Part shown: piece by piece, positions 16,429 to 24,382 of the stretch | How the letters are laid out: every line of letters begins with the position of its first letter | Position numbering within the stretch: position 1 is the stretch's first letter | DNA from: Eubacterium sp. | GTDB taxonomy: Bacteria > Bacillota > Clostridia > Oscillospirales > Acutalibacteraceae | Assembly (NCBI GenBank): GCA_015655975.1 | Contig: DVEP01000020.1 | Location: 124,001-188,000 of the forward strand | Reading direction: 5' to 3' | DNA: 64,000 nucleotides | Translations under genes and position numbers: made by a program | The notes under the pieces: generated by a model | Databases searched by the model: none | What the model was told of the DNA's origin: nothing | Seen by the model: only the letters and a program-made list of their open reading frames with translations

Positions 16429-18072
16429 TTATTTTTCAGTTATTTCTTTATTTGCATTTTTTATAAAATCGTAAGACGGCTTTTTATTTCCGTACAAGTC
16501 TGTTGAGCCGTGAATTCTCTGCTTTAATTTACCTTTGCCCGACTCTCCGACATGAGTTCTGTAATCGTTGAGAGAAAAATACACCCAGCCTGCAAAATCA
16601 TATTTCTTGTAATAGCGCAATTTGTCTTCATATATACTTATTCTGCGCTCATCTCCGCCCTTGAAGTGAGGCTCGCAAAGTCCGAATTCGGTTATAACAA
16701 CGGGTTTTGAAACAGTTTGCCTCTTTACAAGACAAAAAACTTTATCAAAATTCTTCATCGGAAACCATGTGCCGAGATATTCATTCCACATACAAATATC
16801 GCCAAAAACAGTCGCGTCTTCTTTCTTTTGCAATTTTTGAATAAATGACATATACCCAAGTGTATTTGACACATAGTTTACAAGGCGTGATTTGTCTTTA
16901 CTTTTAAAATAATGAACCATTTGCTTTACATATGAAATTGTACCTTTTTTTCTTCCGCCCAATTCATTGCCGACGCCCCAGCATACAATCGACGGATGGT
17001 TGCGGTGATACAAAAGCATATCATCTGCTTGTTTTTTTGCAACTTCAAGTTGGATTTCGCCTGCATTTTTAGGAGCACCCCAATACGGAATTTCCTCTTG
17101 CACCATCAAGCCGTGTCTGTCGCACCAATCGTAAACAAAATCGTCCTGCTGCCAATGGAAACGAGTAAAATTGCAATTCAAATCTTTTAACATTTGCAAA
17201 TTTTTTTCGAGTTCGTCTTCAGGCTCTGCCATACCAAAATTCGGATTGCTTCCGGGCATCCATTCGACTCCGACAAGTTTCACGAGTTTGTTGTTTAAAT
17301 ACACTTTATCGCCTTTTGTTTCTATTTTTCTGATACCGAAATTGCATTCATAAACTTCTTTATCGCAAACAATTTGAGCAGTGTAAAGAAAAGGCGAATC
17401 CGTACTCCACAAATTTGCATTTTCCAAATTGAATTTGATATGAGTTTCATTTGCCAAATCTTTTTCTTCAAAAACAATATTTTGACTTTTCGTTTCTTTT
17501 ACACAAAAATCAAAATTACCGTGTTTTTCACTGCAAAATTCAAAATCACATACAACTTCGGCATTTGCTTTTCCGTTTTCAAGAAAGTCAAGCACCGTGT
17601 TTTCTGTCTTAAAATTCAAAATGTCATTTTCACTGTACTCTGTCAATTCAACAGGACGGATAATTCCGCCGTCGTTTGCCCAGTCAAAATCTTTAAGATG
17701 GGGCAAGGCAGTTTTTGAGTACGCATTGCTGCACTCTATTAACAGCAAATTTTTGCCGACTTTCAATTCGTTTGTTATATCTGCGCGAAACGGAGTGTAC
17801 CCACTGTTAAAGTGCTTTGCAACCTCTTTGCCGTTCAAATAAACAATACAGTCTCTGTAAACAGCGTGGAAAAACAGAATTGTTTTAAAACTCGGCTTTT
17901 CAATTTCAAACTCTGTACTGTACCACGCCGTTCCGCAATATTCTTCATATCCGCTTTGAACATTCCATGTATGAGGAACACTCACAACTTCGCCTTTTGT
18001 TCCGTTCAAAAGCATATTGCCTTTATCTCCGTTTACAGAAAAGTTGAAAACACAAAGTTTTGTTTTTTTCAT
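16429..18072 (-). CDS. GH2 beta-galactosidase/beta-glucuronidase-like protein
   Basis: A 547-residue GH2 enzyme. The N-terminal sugar-binding domain (VPHTWNV, GTAWYSTEFE, VYLNGKEVAKHFNSGYTPF), an immunoglobulin-like middle and a TIM barrel are all visible. CWGVGNELGG carries the acid/base Glu and VITEFGL the nucleophile Glu. It lacks the long C-terminal domains of LacZ and is closer in size to UidA-type enzymes. No signal peptide. It is a single gene with its own promoter sharing the AraC box (18208-18214). Substrate within beta-galactoside, -glucuronide or -mannoside cannot be decided. Confidence 0.9.
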   Translation of the reverse strand: MKKTKLCVFNFSVNGDKGNMLLNGTKGEVVSVPHTWNVQSGYEEYCGTAWYSTEFEIEKPSFKTILFFHAVYRDCIVYLNGKEVAKHFNSGYTPFRADITNELKVGKNLLLIECSNAYSKTALPHLKDFDWANDGGIIRPVELTEYSENDILNFKTENTVLDFLENGKANAEVVCDFEFCSEKHGNFDFCVKETKSQNIVFEEKDLANETHIKFNLENANLWSTDSPFLYTAQIVCDKEVYECNFGIRKIETKGDKVYLNNKLVKLVGVEWMPGSNPNFGMAEPEDELEKNLQMLKDLNCNFTRFHWQQDDFVYDWCDRHGLMVQEEIPYWGAPKNAGEIQLEVAKKQADDMLLYHRNHPSIVCWGVGNELGGRKKGTISYVKQMVHYFKSKDKSRLVNYVSNTLGYMSFIQKLQKKEDATVFGDICMWNEYLGTWFPMKNFDKVFCLVKRQTVSKPVVITEFGLCEPHFKGGDERRISIYEDKLRYYKKYDFAGWVYFSLNDYRTHVGESGKGKLKQRIHGSTDLYGNKKPSYDFIKNANKEITEK

Positions 18073-18155
18073 AAATAATTATCCTCCGAAATCTTTATAT
18101 GTTTTATATGTGAAAAACAATACCTTAAACAATGCATTATATCTCCATAATTGCT

Positions 18156-18214
18156 ATTATATAAAATTAAACTGATGATAAAATATTAAATTCAATCAAA
18201 AAGTTTAGAAATCC
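18156..18214 (-). promoter_or_regulatory. GH2 promoter with the shared AraC box
   Basis: Minus strand: GGATTTC (18214-18208), CTAAACTTTTTGATTGAATT, ATATTTTAT, then TATAAT (18161-18156). It aligns base for base, except for a one-base spacing change, with the promoter at 15052-15111. Confidence 0.7.
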
Positions 18215-18224
18215 TGCTTTTCAA

Positions 18225-18256
18225 CAAAAAAAGAGCGTTGATTACGCCCTTTTTTA
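18225..18256 (-). terminator. Rho-independent terminator after prmA
   Basis: On the minus strand GGGCGT, a five-base loop, ACGCTC and seven T. It separates prmA from the GH2 promoter. Confidence 0.75.
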
Positions 18257-18292
18257 TAAAATATTCACATACAAATTTTAATTAAAAACAAT

Positions 18293-19222
18293 TTATGCTT
18301 TTTTACAAACAAACACAAGCCAACCGTCAGATTCGTTTCTTTCAACAACTTTAAAGCCGTTTTCGGCAAAAGAACAAAGAACTTCGTCTTCTCTTGCATC
18401 AATGATTCCGCCTGTGATATAGACACCGTCGTCTTCAAGGAAATTTCCGACCTCTGTATTGAACTGCATTATAATATCTGCCACAATATTTGCAACAACA
18501 ACACTGTATTTGCCGTTTACTTTGTCGGACAAATTGCCCTGAACAGCCTCAAACTTCGGACTTTCAAAACCGTTTTCTTTCGCGTTTTGAACGGCAGTCT
18601 TAACTGCAAGTGCGTCAATGTCAACGCCAAACGCTTTTTTTGCGCCCAAAAGCAAAGAGGCAACAGACAAAATACCGCTGCCGCAGCCGATGTCAAGAAC
18701 AGAACTTTCTTCACTTACATATCTTTCAAGTGTTTCAAGACAAAGTTTTGTTGTAGGATGACTTCCCGTACCAAATGCAAGACCCGGTTCAATATTTAAA
18801 ACTTTTCTTCCGTTTGCCTCAAAATCGTCTCTCCAAACAGGACGAATGAGAAGTTTTTCGCCTATCGGCATAGGATGAAAATACTTTTTCCAATTGCTTG
18901 CCCAATCCTTAGTTTCGCACAACGCCGTATCTATTTCATATTCAATATTGCAAGCGCCGAGTCTTTCTTCAATAAATGATACCGATTCGCTCGGGTTTTC
19001 TTCGGGACTGATGAAAACATGAATGATTGCTTTGGTTCTGTCTTTTTGAAGAAGCGACTCTTCAATCAAGTCGATATGAGCAATCTCCATCGTTTCATCT
19101 TCCAAATTTGAATAGTCTTCAATATAAATTCCGTACGGTACCACCATATTTGTAATGTTTGACGCTGTTTCAACATCATCTACGCTTACCGTAATTTTTA
19201 TTTCATTCCATGTATCGTTCAT
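18293..19222 (-). CDS. prmA: Ribosomal protein L11 methyltransferase
   Basis: SAM-dependent methylation of ribosomal protein L11. The C-terminal class I methyltransferase domain carries VLDIGCGSGILSVAS (SAM loop), FGVDIDALAV, and VVANIVADII, the NxxA-type motif of PrmA. LAFGTGSHPTTKLC precedes it, as in all PrmA. The N-terminal substrate-recruiting domain (about 90 residues) is present, giving the usual 309-residue length. It overlaps the upstream exonuclease gene by 4 bases. Confidence 0.95.
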   Translation of the reverse strand: MNDTWNEIKITVSVDDVETASNITNMVVPYGIYIEDYSNLEDETMEIAHIDLIEESLLQKDRTKAIIHVFISPEENPSESVSFIEERLGACNIEYEIDTALCETKDWASNWKKYFHPMPIGEKLLIRPVWRDDFEANGRKVLNIEPGLAFGTGSHPTTKLCLETLERYVSEESSVLDIGCGSGILSVASLLLGAKKAFGVDIDALAVKTAVQNAKENGFESPKFEAVQGNLSDKVNGKYSVVVANIVADIIMQFNTEVGNFLEDDGVYITGGIIDAREDEVLCSFAENGFKVVERNESDGWLVFVCKKA

Positions 19223-20193
19223 ATTTTATCTCCGAAATCTACAGTATATTCTGTGTTATTTGTTCTGCCGTGATTATAAAGTTTTCTGTTGTCAAGCGCC
19301 CATATTCTGTCTGTAAACTCGCCTGTTTTCGTTGCAGAAACAGCGTTTGAAATTTCAAAAATGTTTGCGTCCAAATTGTCAAGACTTGACAAAATGACAG
19401 CCTCCAAAAACATTGGTCGAACAGGCGAGCCGTATTCGGGTACGCCGTGGTGTGACAATACCATATGTTCGAGCAAAGTCGCTTTTTTACTGTCAACTCC
19501 TAACTTTTTAGCAGTTTCTTCAATATACATTGCGCCTTTTACAAGGTGTCCGACAAGTTCCCCCTCTGCCGAATAGCCTTTTGCAAGCCCTGTCTGACTT
19601 GTTTCAAGTTCCCACACCTTTGCAACATCGTGCAAAATTGCGCCTGAAAGCAACAATTCTCTGTCAACATTTTTGTAAATTTTGCAAACGCTTTCAGCCA
19701 TTTCAACAATGGCGCTGACATGGAGCATCAGTCCCCCCACCATTGCGTGATGCAATTTTAAAGCGGCAGGATAGACAACCATTTTTTCTTTGTTTTTTTC
19801 CATAATATCGCAAACAATTTTTTTGAAATCGTCGTCATTAAAAGCGTTCACTTTTCTGAAAAGCATATTATAAAGTGTTTCTCCGCCGACTTTTGACGCA
19901 GGCACAAGGTCTTCCAGATTATAGTTATCGCCCGAAACCGCCGCTCTGATTTGAGAAATTCTAAACTGGTCTTTTCCGTTGTACTGTTCTATCGTTCCCC
20001 GCACTTTCACTACCATATCGCTTTGGAAAAGCGCTCCCTGTTCGGCGTCCCACAATTTTGCGGGAAGTTCGCCCTCTTTGTCGGCAAGAACAAGGTCAAC
20101 ATACTGCGAGCCGTTTTTTGCTGTTTTTATATCGCATTTTTTAAGGATGGCAAAGCCGTCCATCATACCGTTCGGTAAAGTTTTAAATTTCAT
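19219..20193 (-). CDS. YhaM-like 3'-5' exonuclease (OB fold plus HD domain)
   Basis: A 324-residue protein from the ATG at 20193, chosen because AAGGAG lies seven bases upstream; a longer frame to 20292 has no such site. Residues 1-100 form an OB-fold nucleic-acid-binding domain (DGFAILKKCDIKTAKNGSQY). The rest is an HD phosphohydrolase domain: LHHAMVGGLMLH, then GAILHDVAK with the His-Asp pair, and LSHHG. This is the YhaM/CBF1 layout, which trims RNA or single-stranded DNA from the 3' end. It is translationally coupled to prmA. Confidence 0.88.
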   Translation of the reverse strand: MKFKTLPNGMMDGFAILKKCDIKTAKNGSQYVDLVLADKEGELPAKLWDAEQGALFQSDMVVKVRGTIEQYNGKDQFRISQIRAAVSGDNYNLEDLVPASKVGGETLYNMLFRKVNAFNDDDFKKIVCDIMEKNKEKMVVYPAALKLHHAMVGGLMLHVSAIVEMAESVCKIYKNVDRELLLSGAILHDVAKVWELETSQTGLAKGYSAEGELVGHLVKGAMYIEETAKKLGVDSKKATLLEHMVLSHHGVPEYGSPVRPMFLEAVILSSLDNLDANIFEISNAVSATKTGEFTDRIWALDNRKLYNHGRTNNTEYTVDFGDKI

Positions 20194-20345
20194 TGTTTCA
20201 ACTCCTTGCTTAAGGCGATGTGAGCCGAACACAAAAGCGTGTCTGACTTTTTCGCCTTTTAACATTATATAATAAATAAGATTTTTAATCAATTATTAAA
20301 TTATTAAAGCACATTTAAATACGCTGTTAATAAATTTCTGTTTTC

Positions 20346-20374
20346 TTGACAAAAATCTTTTATACTGATATTAT
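20346..20374 (+). promoter_or_regulatory. Promoter of the pseudokinase gene
   Basis: TTGACA (20346-20351), 17 bases, TATTAT (20369-20374). The gene's GGAG site starts about 20 bases after the -10. Confidence 0.7.
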
Positions 20375-20404
20375 AAATATCTAAAATAATATGGAGTGAT
20401 TTTT

Positions 20405-22138
20405 TTGGACAATTTTGAAAACTACTGTAAAAACTGCTTTGAACAACTAAATAACAGTTTTGTATGTCCACATTGCAATTTTGACAACAGCACGCAAAAC
20501 GATACTCAATTTTTACCGACAGGGTACTTGCTTTGCGAAAGATATGTCATAGGCAGGGTTATCGAAACCTACAGCGACGGTGTGATTTATTCTGCTTACG
20601 ACAAAATAATCGGTTCCCGCATTACCGTAAAAGAATATTTGCCTCAAAACCTTGCAAACAGACTTGAAGGCAATACTGATGTACATATCAGGGAAAGATA
20701 CCGTGAACAGTACGAAAAAGAAAAAAGAGAGTTCATAAAACTTTGGCAAACTCTCCAAAAAATCAGAAATTTAAGCGCTATCATCCCTGTATATGATGTT
20801 TTTGAGGCAAACGAAACGGCGTACTCTGTTTCTGAATACTTTGAAAGCGTTACTTTAAGAGACTATCTTTTGCATCAGCCCGACGGTATGACAGATTGGG
20901 AAAAAGCGCGCATCATGTTTATGCCTGTTTTGACAACTATCGAAACTTTGCACGCAAACGGAATTATTCACGGCGCTATCTGTCCCGAAAATTTGGTTTT
21001 ATGCCGAGACGGCAAAGTCAGACTCGTAGGCTTTGAAGTACCCGACGCAACAAAGCAGGGAACAGACCTTGAGTTCGATGTCAAGAACGGATACACTGCG
21101 ATTGAGCAATATCAAAACTCGTACAAAATAGGAACATATACTGACTTGTACGCTTTTACAGCCTGCATTTATCGTTCGCTTGTCGGCAACAATCCGCCCG
21201 ACGCTCCGTCTCGCGAGGCTAACGACAAGTTGATGATTCCGAACACGGTTGCAGAAAAAATTCCCGTATATGTTATTAAAGCGCTCGGCAGCGGTCTTCA
21301 GATTAAACCAGAACGCAGAACAAAAACCGCAGAAGAACTGCGCGACAGGCTCAATGCAAACCCGTCTGTTTCTGCAACTGCAACGGCAGAGGCTATAAAG
21401 CCTGCGGTTGCTCAGCCGTCAAATGTTGTTTCGCAAAACACCGAAGAAGTCAAAACTGTCAGAACGGATGACAATAAAAAGCAAAAAGAAGACGAAGACA
21501 AAAAGAAAAAGAAGAAAACGGCAATTATCGTTTCGATTGTTGCAGTTGTACTTGTTTTGGCTGTTGTCGGCACAGTTGTTGCCGCAAAATATTCTAACCT
21601 GCTGAAAAAAGAAGAAGAGCAAACCGTTTCTCTTCAGCAGTACGAAGTGCCGGACTTTTCAAGCGCAGGCTATTCAAAAAGCGATATTGAGCAAAATGCA
21701 GTTTGGAACAAACAGTTCAAACTCACATATACAGAAGAATACTCGTCTGACTTTGAAGAAGGCGTGATTTTCGGTCAAAGCGTTTCTCCCGGTCAAACTG
21801 TAAGCGAAGGCACATCTATCGTGCTGACAGTCAGCAAGGGTACCCATACAGAAAAACTGCCTGATGTCGGCGGTTTAGCCGAAGAAGACGCGATTGAAAC
21901 ACTTGAAAAACTCGGTTTCAAAGTTAAAGTTGTTCCGATAGCAAACGACGGAACAAATGCAGAAAACACCGTCAAAAAGAATTTTGGTATGTCTCCGTCG
22001 GCAGGCTCTGAGTATGAAGTAGGCAAAGAAGTAATTATTCAGGTTTTCGAAAAAGCAACAACCGCTCCTTCGACAACCGAACCTTCAACAGAAGAAACAA
22101 CAGAAGACCCGACAAAAAACCAAATCATAGTTCAATAA
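20405..22138 (+). CDS. Membrane-anchored PASTA-domain pseudokinase with N-terminal zinc ribbon
   Basis: About 577 residues from the TTG at 20405, chosen because GGAGTGA lies at the right distance. Order of parts: a CX2C...CX2C zinc ribbon (residues 8-24), a Ser/Thr kinase fold (about 40-315), a Lys-rich linker, one membrane helix (about 372-394), two PASTA-like repeats (about 410-550) and a Thr-rich tail. The beta-3 lysine (TVKEYL) is kept, but the catalytic loop reads IIHGAICPENL instead of HRDxKxxN, and the DFG position reads LVGFE. Catalysis by the usual mechanism is therefore unlikely. It resembles PrkC/PknB in layout and may scaffold or sense peptidoglycan. Confidence 0.85.
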   Translation: MDNFENYCKNCFEQLNNSFVCPHCNFDNSTQNDTQFLPTGYLLCERYVIGRVIETYSDGVIYSAYDKIIGSRITVKEYLPQNLANRLEGNTDVHIRERYREQYEKEKREFIKLWQTLQKIRNLSAIIPVYDVFEANETAYSVSEYFESVTLRDYLLHQPDGMTDWEKARIMFMPVLTTIETLHANGIIHGAICPENLVLCRDGKVRLVGFEVPDATKQGTDLEFDVKNGYTAIEQYQNSYKIGTYTDLYAFTACIYRSLVGNNPPDAPSREANDKLMIPNTVAEKIPVYVIKALGSGLQIKPERRTKTAEELRDRLNANPSVSATATAEAIKPAVAQPSNVVSQNTEEVKTVRTDDNKKQKEDEDKKKKKKTAIIVSIVAVVLVLAVVGTVVAAKYSNLLKKEEEQTVSLQQYEVPDFSSAGYSKSDIEQNAVWNKQFKLTYTEEYSSDFEEGVIFGQSVSPGQTVSEGTSIVLTVSKGTHTEKLPDVGGLAEEDAIETLEKLGFKVKVVPIANDGTNAENTVKKNFGMSPSAGSEYEVGKEVIIQVFEKATTAPSTTEPSTEETTEDPTKNQIIVQ

Positions 22139-22171
22139 ATGTACAAAATTAACTGAAATTTAATTTTCAAT

Positions 22172-22210
22172 AAAAATGGCGCAGTAATTATAAATACTGT
22201 GCCGTTTTTT
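22172..22210 (+). terminator. Rho-independent terminator after the pseudokinase
   Basis: GGCGCAGTA pairs with TACTGTGCC (one G-U pair) and is followed by six T. Confidence 0.85.
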
Positions 22211-22344
22211 CATATTTATTTGTTTTTTTCTAAATCTCCCCGCTGTGCCGACAAATAAAAGCACTGCTCTTACCGAAAATTTCTTTCATCTTGATTTTCT
22301 TTACCAATGAACATTTTTCTGTTTTTTATGCTATACTGTTTATG

Positions 22345-22360
22345 GTTTAAACATTTAAAC
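22345..22360. promoter_or_regulatory. Palindromic operator upstream of the ArsR-family gene
   Basis: GTTTAAA CA TTTAAAC, perfect 7-base arms, 16 bases before the ATG at 22376. It overlaps the ribosome-loading region, as expected for an autorepressed ArsR-type gene. Confidence 0.65.
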
Positions 22361-22375
22361 GAAAGGAAAGTGCTG

Positions 22376-22729
22376 ATGGAACTGAACAAAGAAATTTGCG
22401 ATTTGGCAAAAAATTTTTCTGCCTCAACAAAAATATTGACAGCCCTTGGTGATGAAACAAGACAACACATCATTTTAGAAATGTTGAAAATGGGAAATTG
22501 TATGGGCGTGCGAGTAGGTGATATTACAGAAAAAACAAATCTTTCCCGCCCTGCAGTTTCACATCACTTACAAATCATGAAAAACGCCGGAATTATTAAA
22601 GTGCGTAAAGAAGGGACAAAGAACTATTATTATTTTGACCCTGAAATGGAAGCTTTTGAACAACTTATTTTCACATTGTATCTTGCAATGAAAATCAAAA
22701 AAGAGTTGCCTGACAGAAGCGGAGAATGA
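22376..22729 (+). CDS. ArsR-family transcriptional regulator
   Basis: A 117-residue winged helix-turn-helix regulator. The start at 22376 follows GAAAGGAAAG; a longer frame back to 22307 would run through the operator. TALGDETRQHIILEMLK and LSRPAVSHHLQIMKNAGII (recognition helix) are standard ArsR/SmtB motifs. The classical ELCVC metal site is absent (MGNCMGVRVGD has a single Cys), so the signal may not be a metal. The nitroreductase gene follows after 26 bases and is the likely target together with itself. Confidence 0.87.
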   Translation: MELNKEICDLAKNFSASTKILTALGDETRQHIILEMLKMGNCMGVRVGDITEKTNLSRPAVSHHLQIMKNAGIIKVRKEGTKNYYYFDPEMEAFEQLIFTLYLAMKIKKELPDRSGE

Positions 22730-22755
22730 CAAAATAAAATCGGAGGAATATCACA

Positions 22756-23412
22756 ATGGAAATATCGGAACTTATAAAACAAAGACACAGTGTACGCCAA
22801 TACAAAAATATTGCAATCGAACCGAAACACAGAGTCGTACTAAACAAACTGATTGAAGAAATCAATACCGAGACAAAACTGCACATTCAGATTTTTTATG
22901 ACGAACCTCAATGTTTCAATTCAATGATGGCGCACTACGGCAAATTTACAGGCGTAAAAAACTATATTGCTCTTGTAGGCAAAAAATCTCCTAAACTTCA
23001 AGAGGAATTAGGATACTACGGAGAAAGAATTGTTTTGAAAATACAGGAACTCGGTTTAAACAGTTGTTGGACAGCAATGACTCACGGTAAAAGCAAAGCG
23101 GATATTTGCAGAGGGGAAAAACAAATATGTTTGATTGCGTTCGGTTACGGCGAAACACAAGGTGTACCGCATAAAAGCAAGCCTCTTCGGGAAGTCTGCA
23201 ATTATACTGAAAATATGCCCGAATGGTTTTTGAACGGTGTACAGGCAGCACTTTTCGCGCCGACTTCAATGAACCAGCAAAAATTTTTCTTTGAATTACT
23301 TCCCGACAACAAAATCAACGCGGTTTGCGGCAAAGGTTTTTATACAAAAATGGATTTCGGAATTGCAAAATATCATTTTGAAATAGGAGCCGACAGAAAA
23401 TTGCAGTCATAA
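22756..23412 (+). CDS. Nitroreductase-family flavoprotein
   Basis: A 218-residue FMN-dependent nitroreductase-like oxidoreductase. RHSVRQYKN near the N-terminus is the phosphate-binding segment. SCWTAMTHG and APTSMNQQKFFF are the family's central and FMN-contacting motifs, the latter displaced toward the C-terminus, as in the subgroup with swapped order. CGGAGGAAT lies upstream. It forms a two-gene unit with the ArsR regulator, which may respond to quinones, nitro compounds or oxidative stress (inferred). A strong terminator follows. Confidence 0.85.
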   Translation: MEISELIKQRHSVRQYKNIAIEPKHRVVLNKLIEEINTETKLHIQIFYDEPQCFNSMMAHYGKFTGVKNYIALVGKKSPKLQEELGYYGERIVLKIQELGLNSCWTAMTHGKSKADICRGEKQICLIAFGYGETQGVPHKSKPLREVCNYTENMPEWFLNGVQAALFAPTSMNQQKFFFELLPDNKINAVCGKGFYTKMDFGIAKYHFEIGADRKLQS

Positions 23413-23465
23413 TTCTGCAAAACCGTTGCTTTACCGTTTATTTAGTGTTAAGTTACTCAAAAGTT

Positions 23466-23500
23466 AAAAAGCCTTAGGAAAATTTTCCTAAGGCTTTTGT
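23466..23500. terminator. Bidirectional terminator
   Basis: AAAAGCCTTAGGAAAA with TTTTCCTAAGGCTTTT, a perfect 16-base inverted repeat between convergent genes. Confidence 0.92.
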
Positions 23501-23526
23501 GTTTTTATGTTGACTTAATTAAAAAA

Positions 23527-24360
23527 TTACTTATACCAATTATATATTATTTTTTGAACAGAATCGGGATTTCTTGTAATGATATTGTTTGGTTTTGCAA
23601 CAAGAATTCTTTTAATATCTCTGTCTTTTTCAACACCTGTAACACAAAGTTTGAAATCGTTTTCGTGCAAAACTTTTGACAACTTTTCACAAGCGTAATT
23701 ATAGTTGCAGTTGATACCTATCGCACCGCTCTCTTTCAGCGTTTCAATAAGTTTTTCCTGATAGTCGTCAAAATAAATTTTTATTCTGTTCGGCATATAG
23801 TTGAGATAGTACTGAATGTTCGGACAATTTGTCTGAACTTCCTGAACATCGCCGAGAGAAATTCCCGTAAGAAGTACCCTGTCTGTCAAGTCGTACTTCA
23901 AAATCATTTCGTAAAGTGAGGACAGCGTTCTTGTTTCTTTCACATCTATATAGACAAAAACTTTTTTGTCTTGAAGATACTTGAAAACATCTTCAAGTTT
24001 TTCACAACTTGTTTCCGACACAACTATGTCATTGCTCAAAACAAGTGTTTTGTCAAAGCTCTGCCGCAAGTCAAACTCAACTGACTCAGCGTCGTTTTCA
24101 ACAGCGGTCTTTATACTTTCAAGAGAGTTGTTTTCGGTACCGTAACTGCCTGTCTGAGCAGTTATCGTGAAATCGTCCGTAAACTTCAATTCTCTTTCTT
24201 CATACGTCTTGTTTACGGCATAGGTTGCAACGCCGATAACAAGACATACCGAAACTATAAAACTTACGACCTGATATGTGAAGTGGGCGGCCCACTCACG
24301 AGTCATATTTCGTTTCAAAAACCTTTTGAATTCCTGAAACTTTGATTTTTTACGGGGCAA
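23527..24360 (-). CDS. Membrane-anchored GDPD-like protein lacking catalytic histidines
   Basis: A 277-residue protein: a Lys/Arg-rich N-terminus, one membrane helix (about residues 29-49), then a domain shaped like glycerophosphodiester phosphodiesterase. The usual AHRG reads AQTG, the ENT motif reads ENNSLESIKTA, ELDVR reads EFDLRQS, and the catalytic HD reads SND. Both catalytic histidines are gone while the Glu and Asp after strand 2 remain. It is probably a pseudo-enzyme or uses different chemistry. It lies 22 bases downstream of guaB. Confidence 0.72.
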   Translation of the reverse strand: MPRKKSKFQEFKRFLKRNMTREWAAHFTYQVVSFIVSVCLVIGVATYAVNKTYEERELKFTDDFTITAQTGSYGTENNSLESIKTAVENDAESVEFDLRQSFDKTLVLSNDIVVSETSCEKLEDVFKYLQDKKVFVYIDVKETRTLSSLYEMILKYDLTDRVLLTGISLGDVQEVQTNCPNIQYYLNYMPNRIKIYFDDYQEKLIETLKESGAIGINCNYNYACEKLSKVLHENDFKLCVTGVEKDRDIKRILVAKPNNIITRNPDSVQKIIYNWYK

Positions 24361-24382
24361 GAAATCACCTCAAAAAATTAAA

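Noticed and set aside
5478..18072. Polysaccharide utilisation locus of the Bacteroidetes kind
   Set aside because: No SusC/SusD-like genes and no secreted enzymes; the AraC regulator, promoters and ribosome sites are Gram-positive in type.
20405..22138. Calling this an active PrkC-type kinase
   Set aside because: HRD and DFG are both replaced, so the active-kinase label is not supported.
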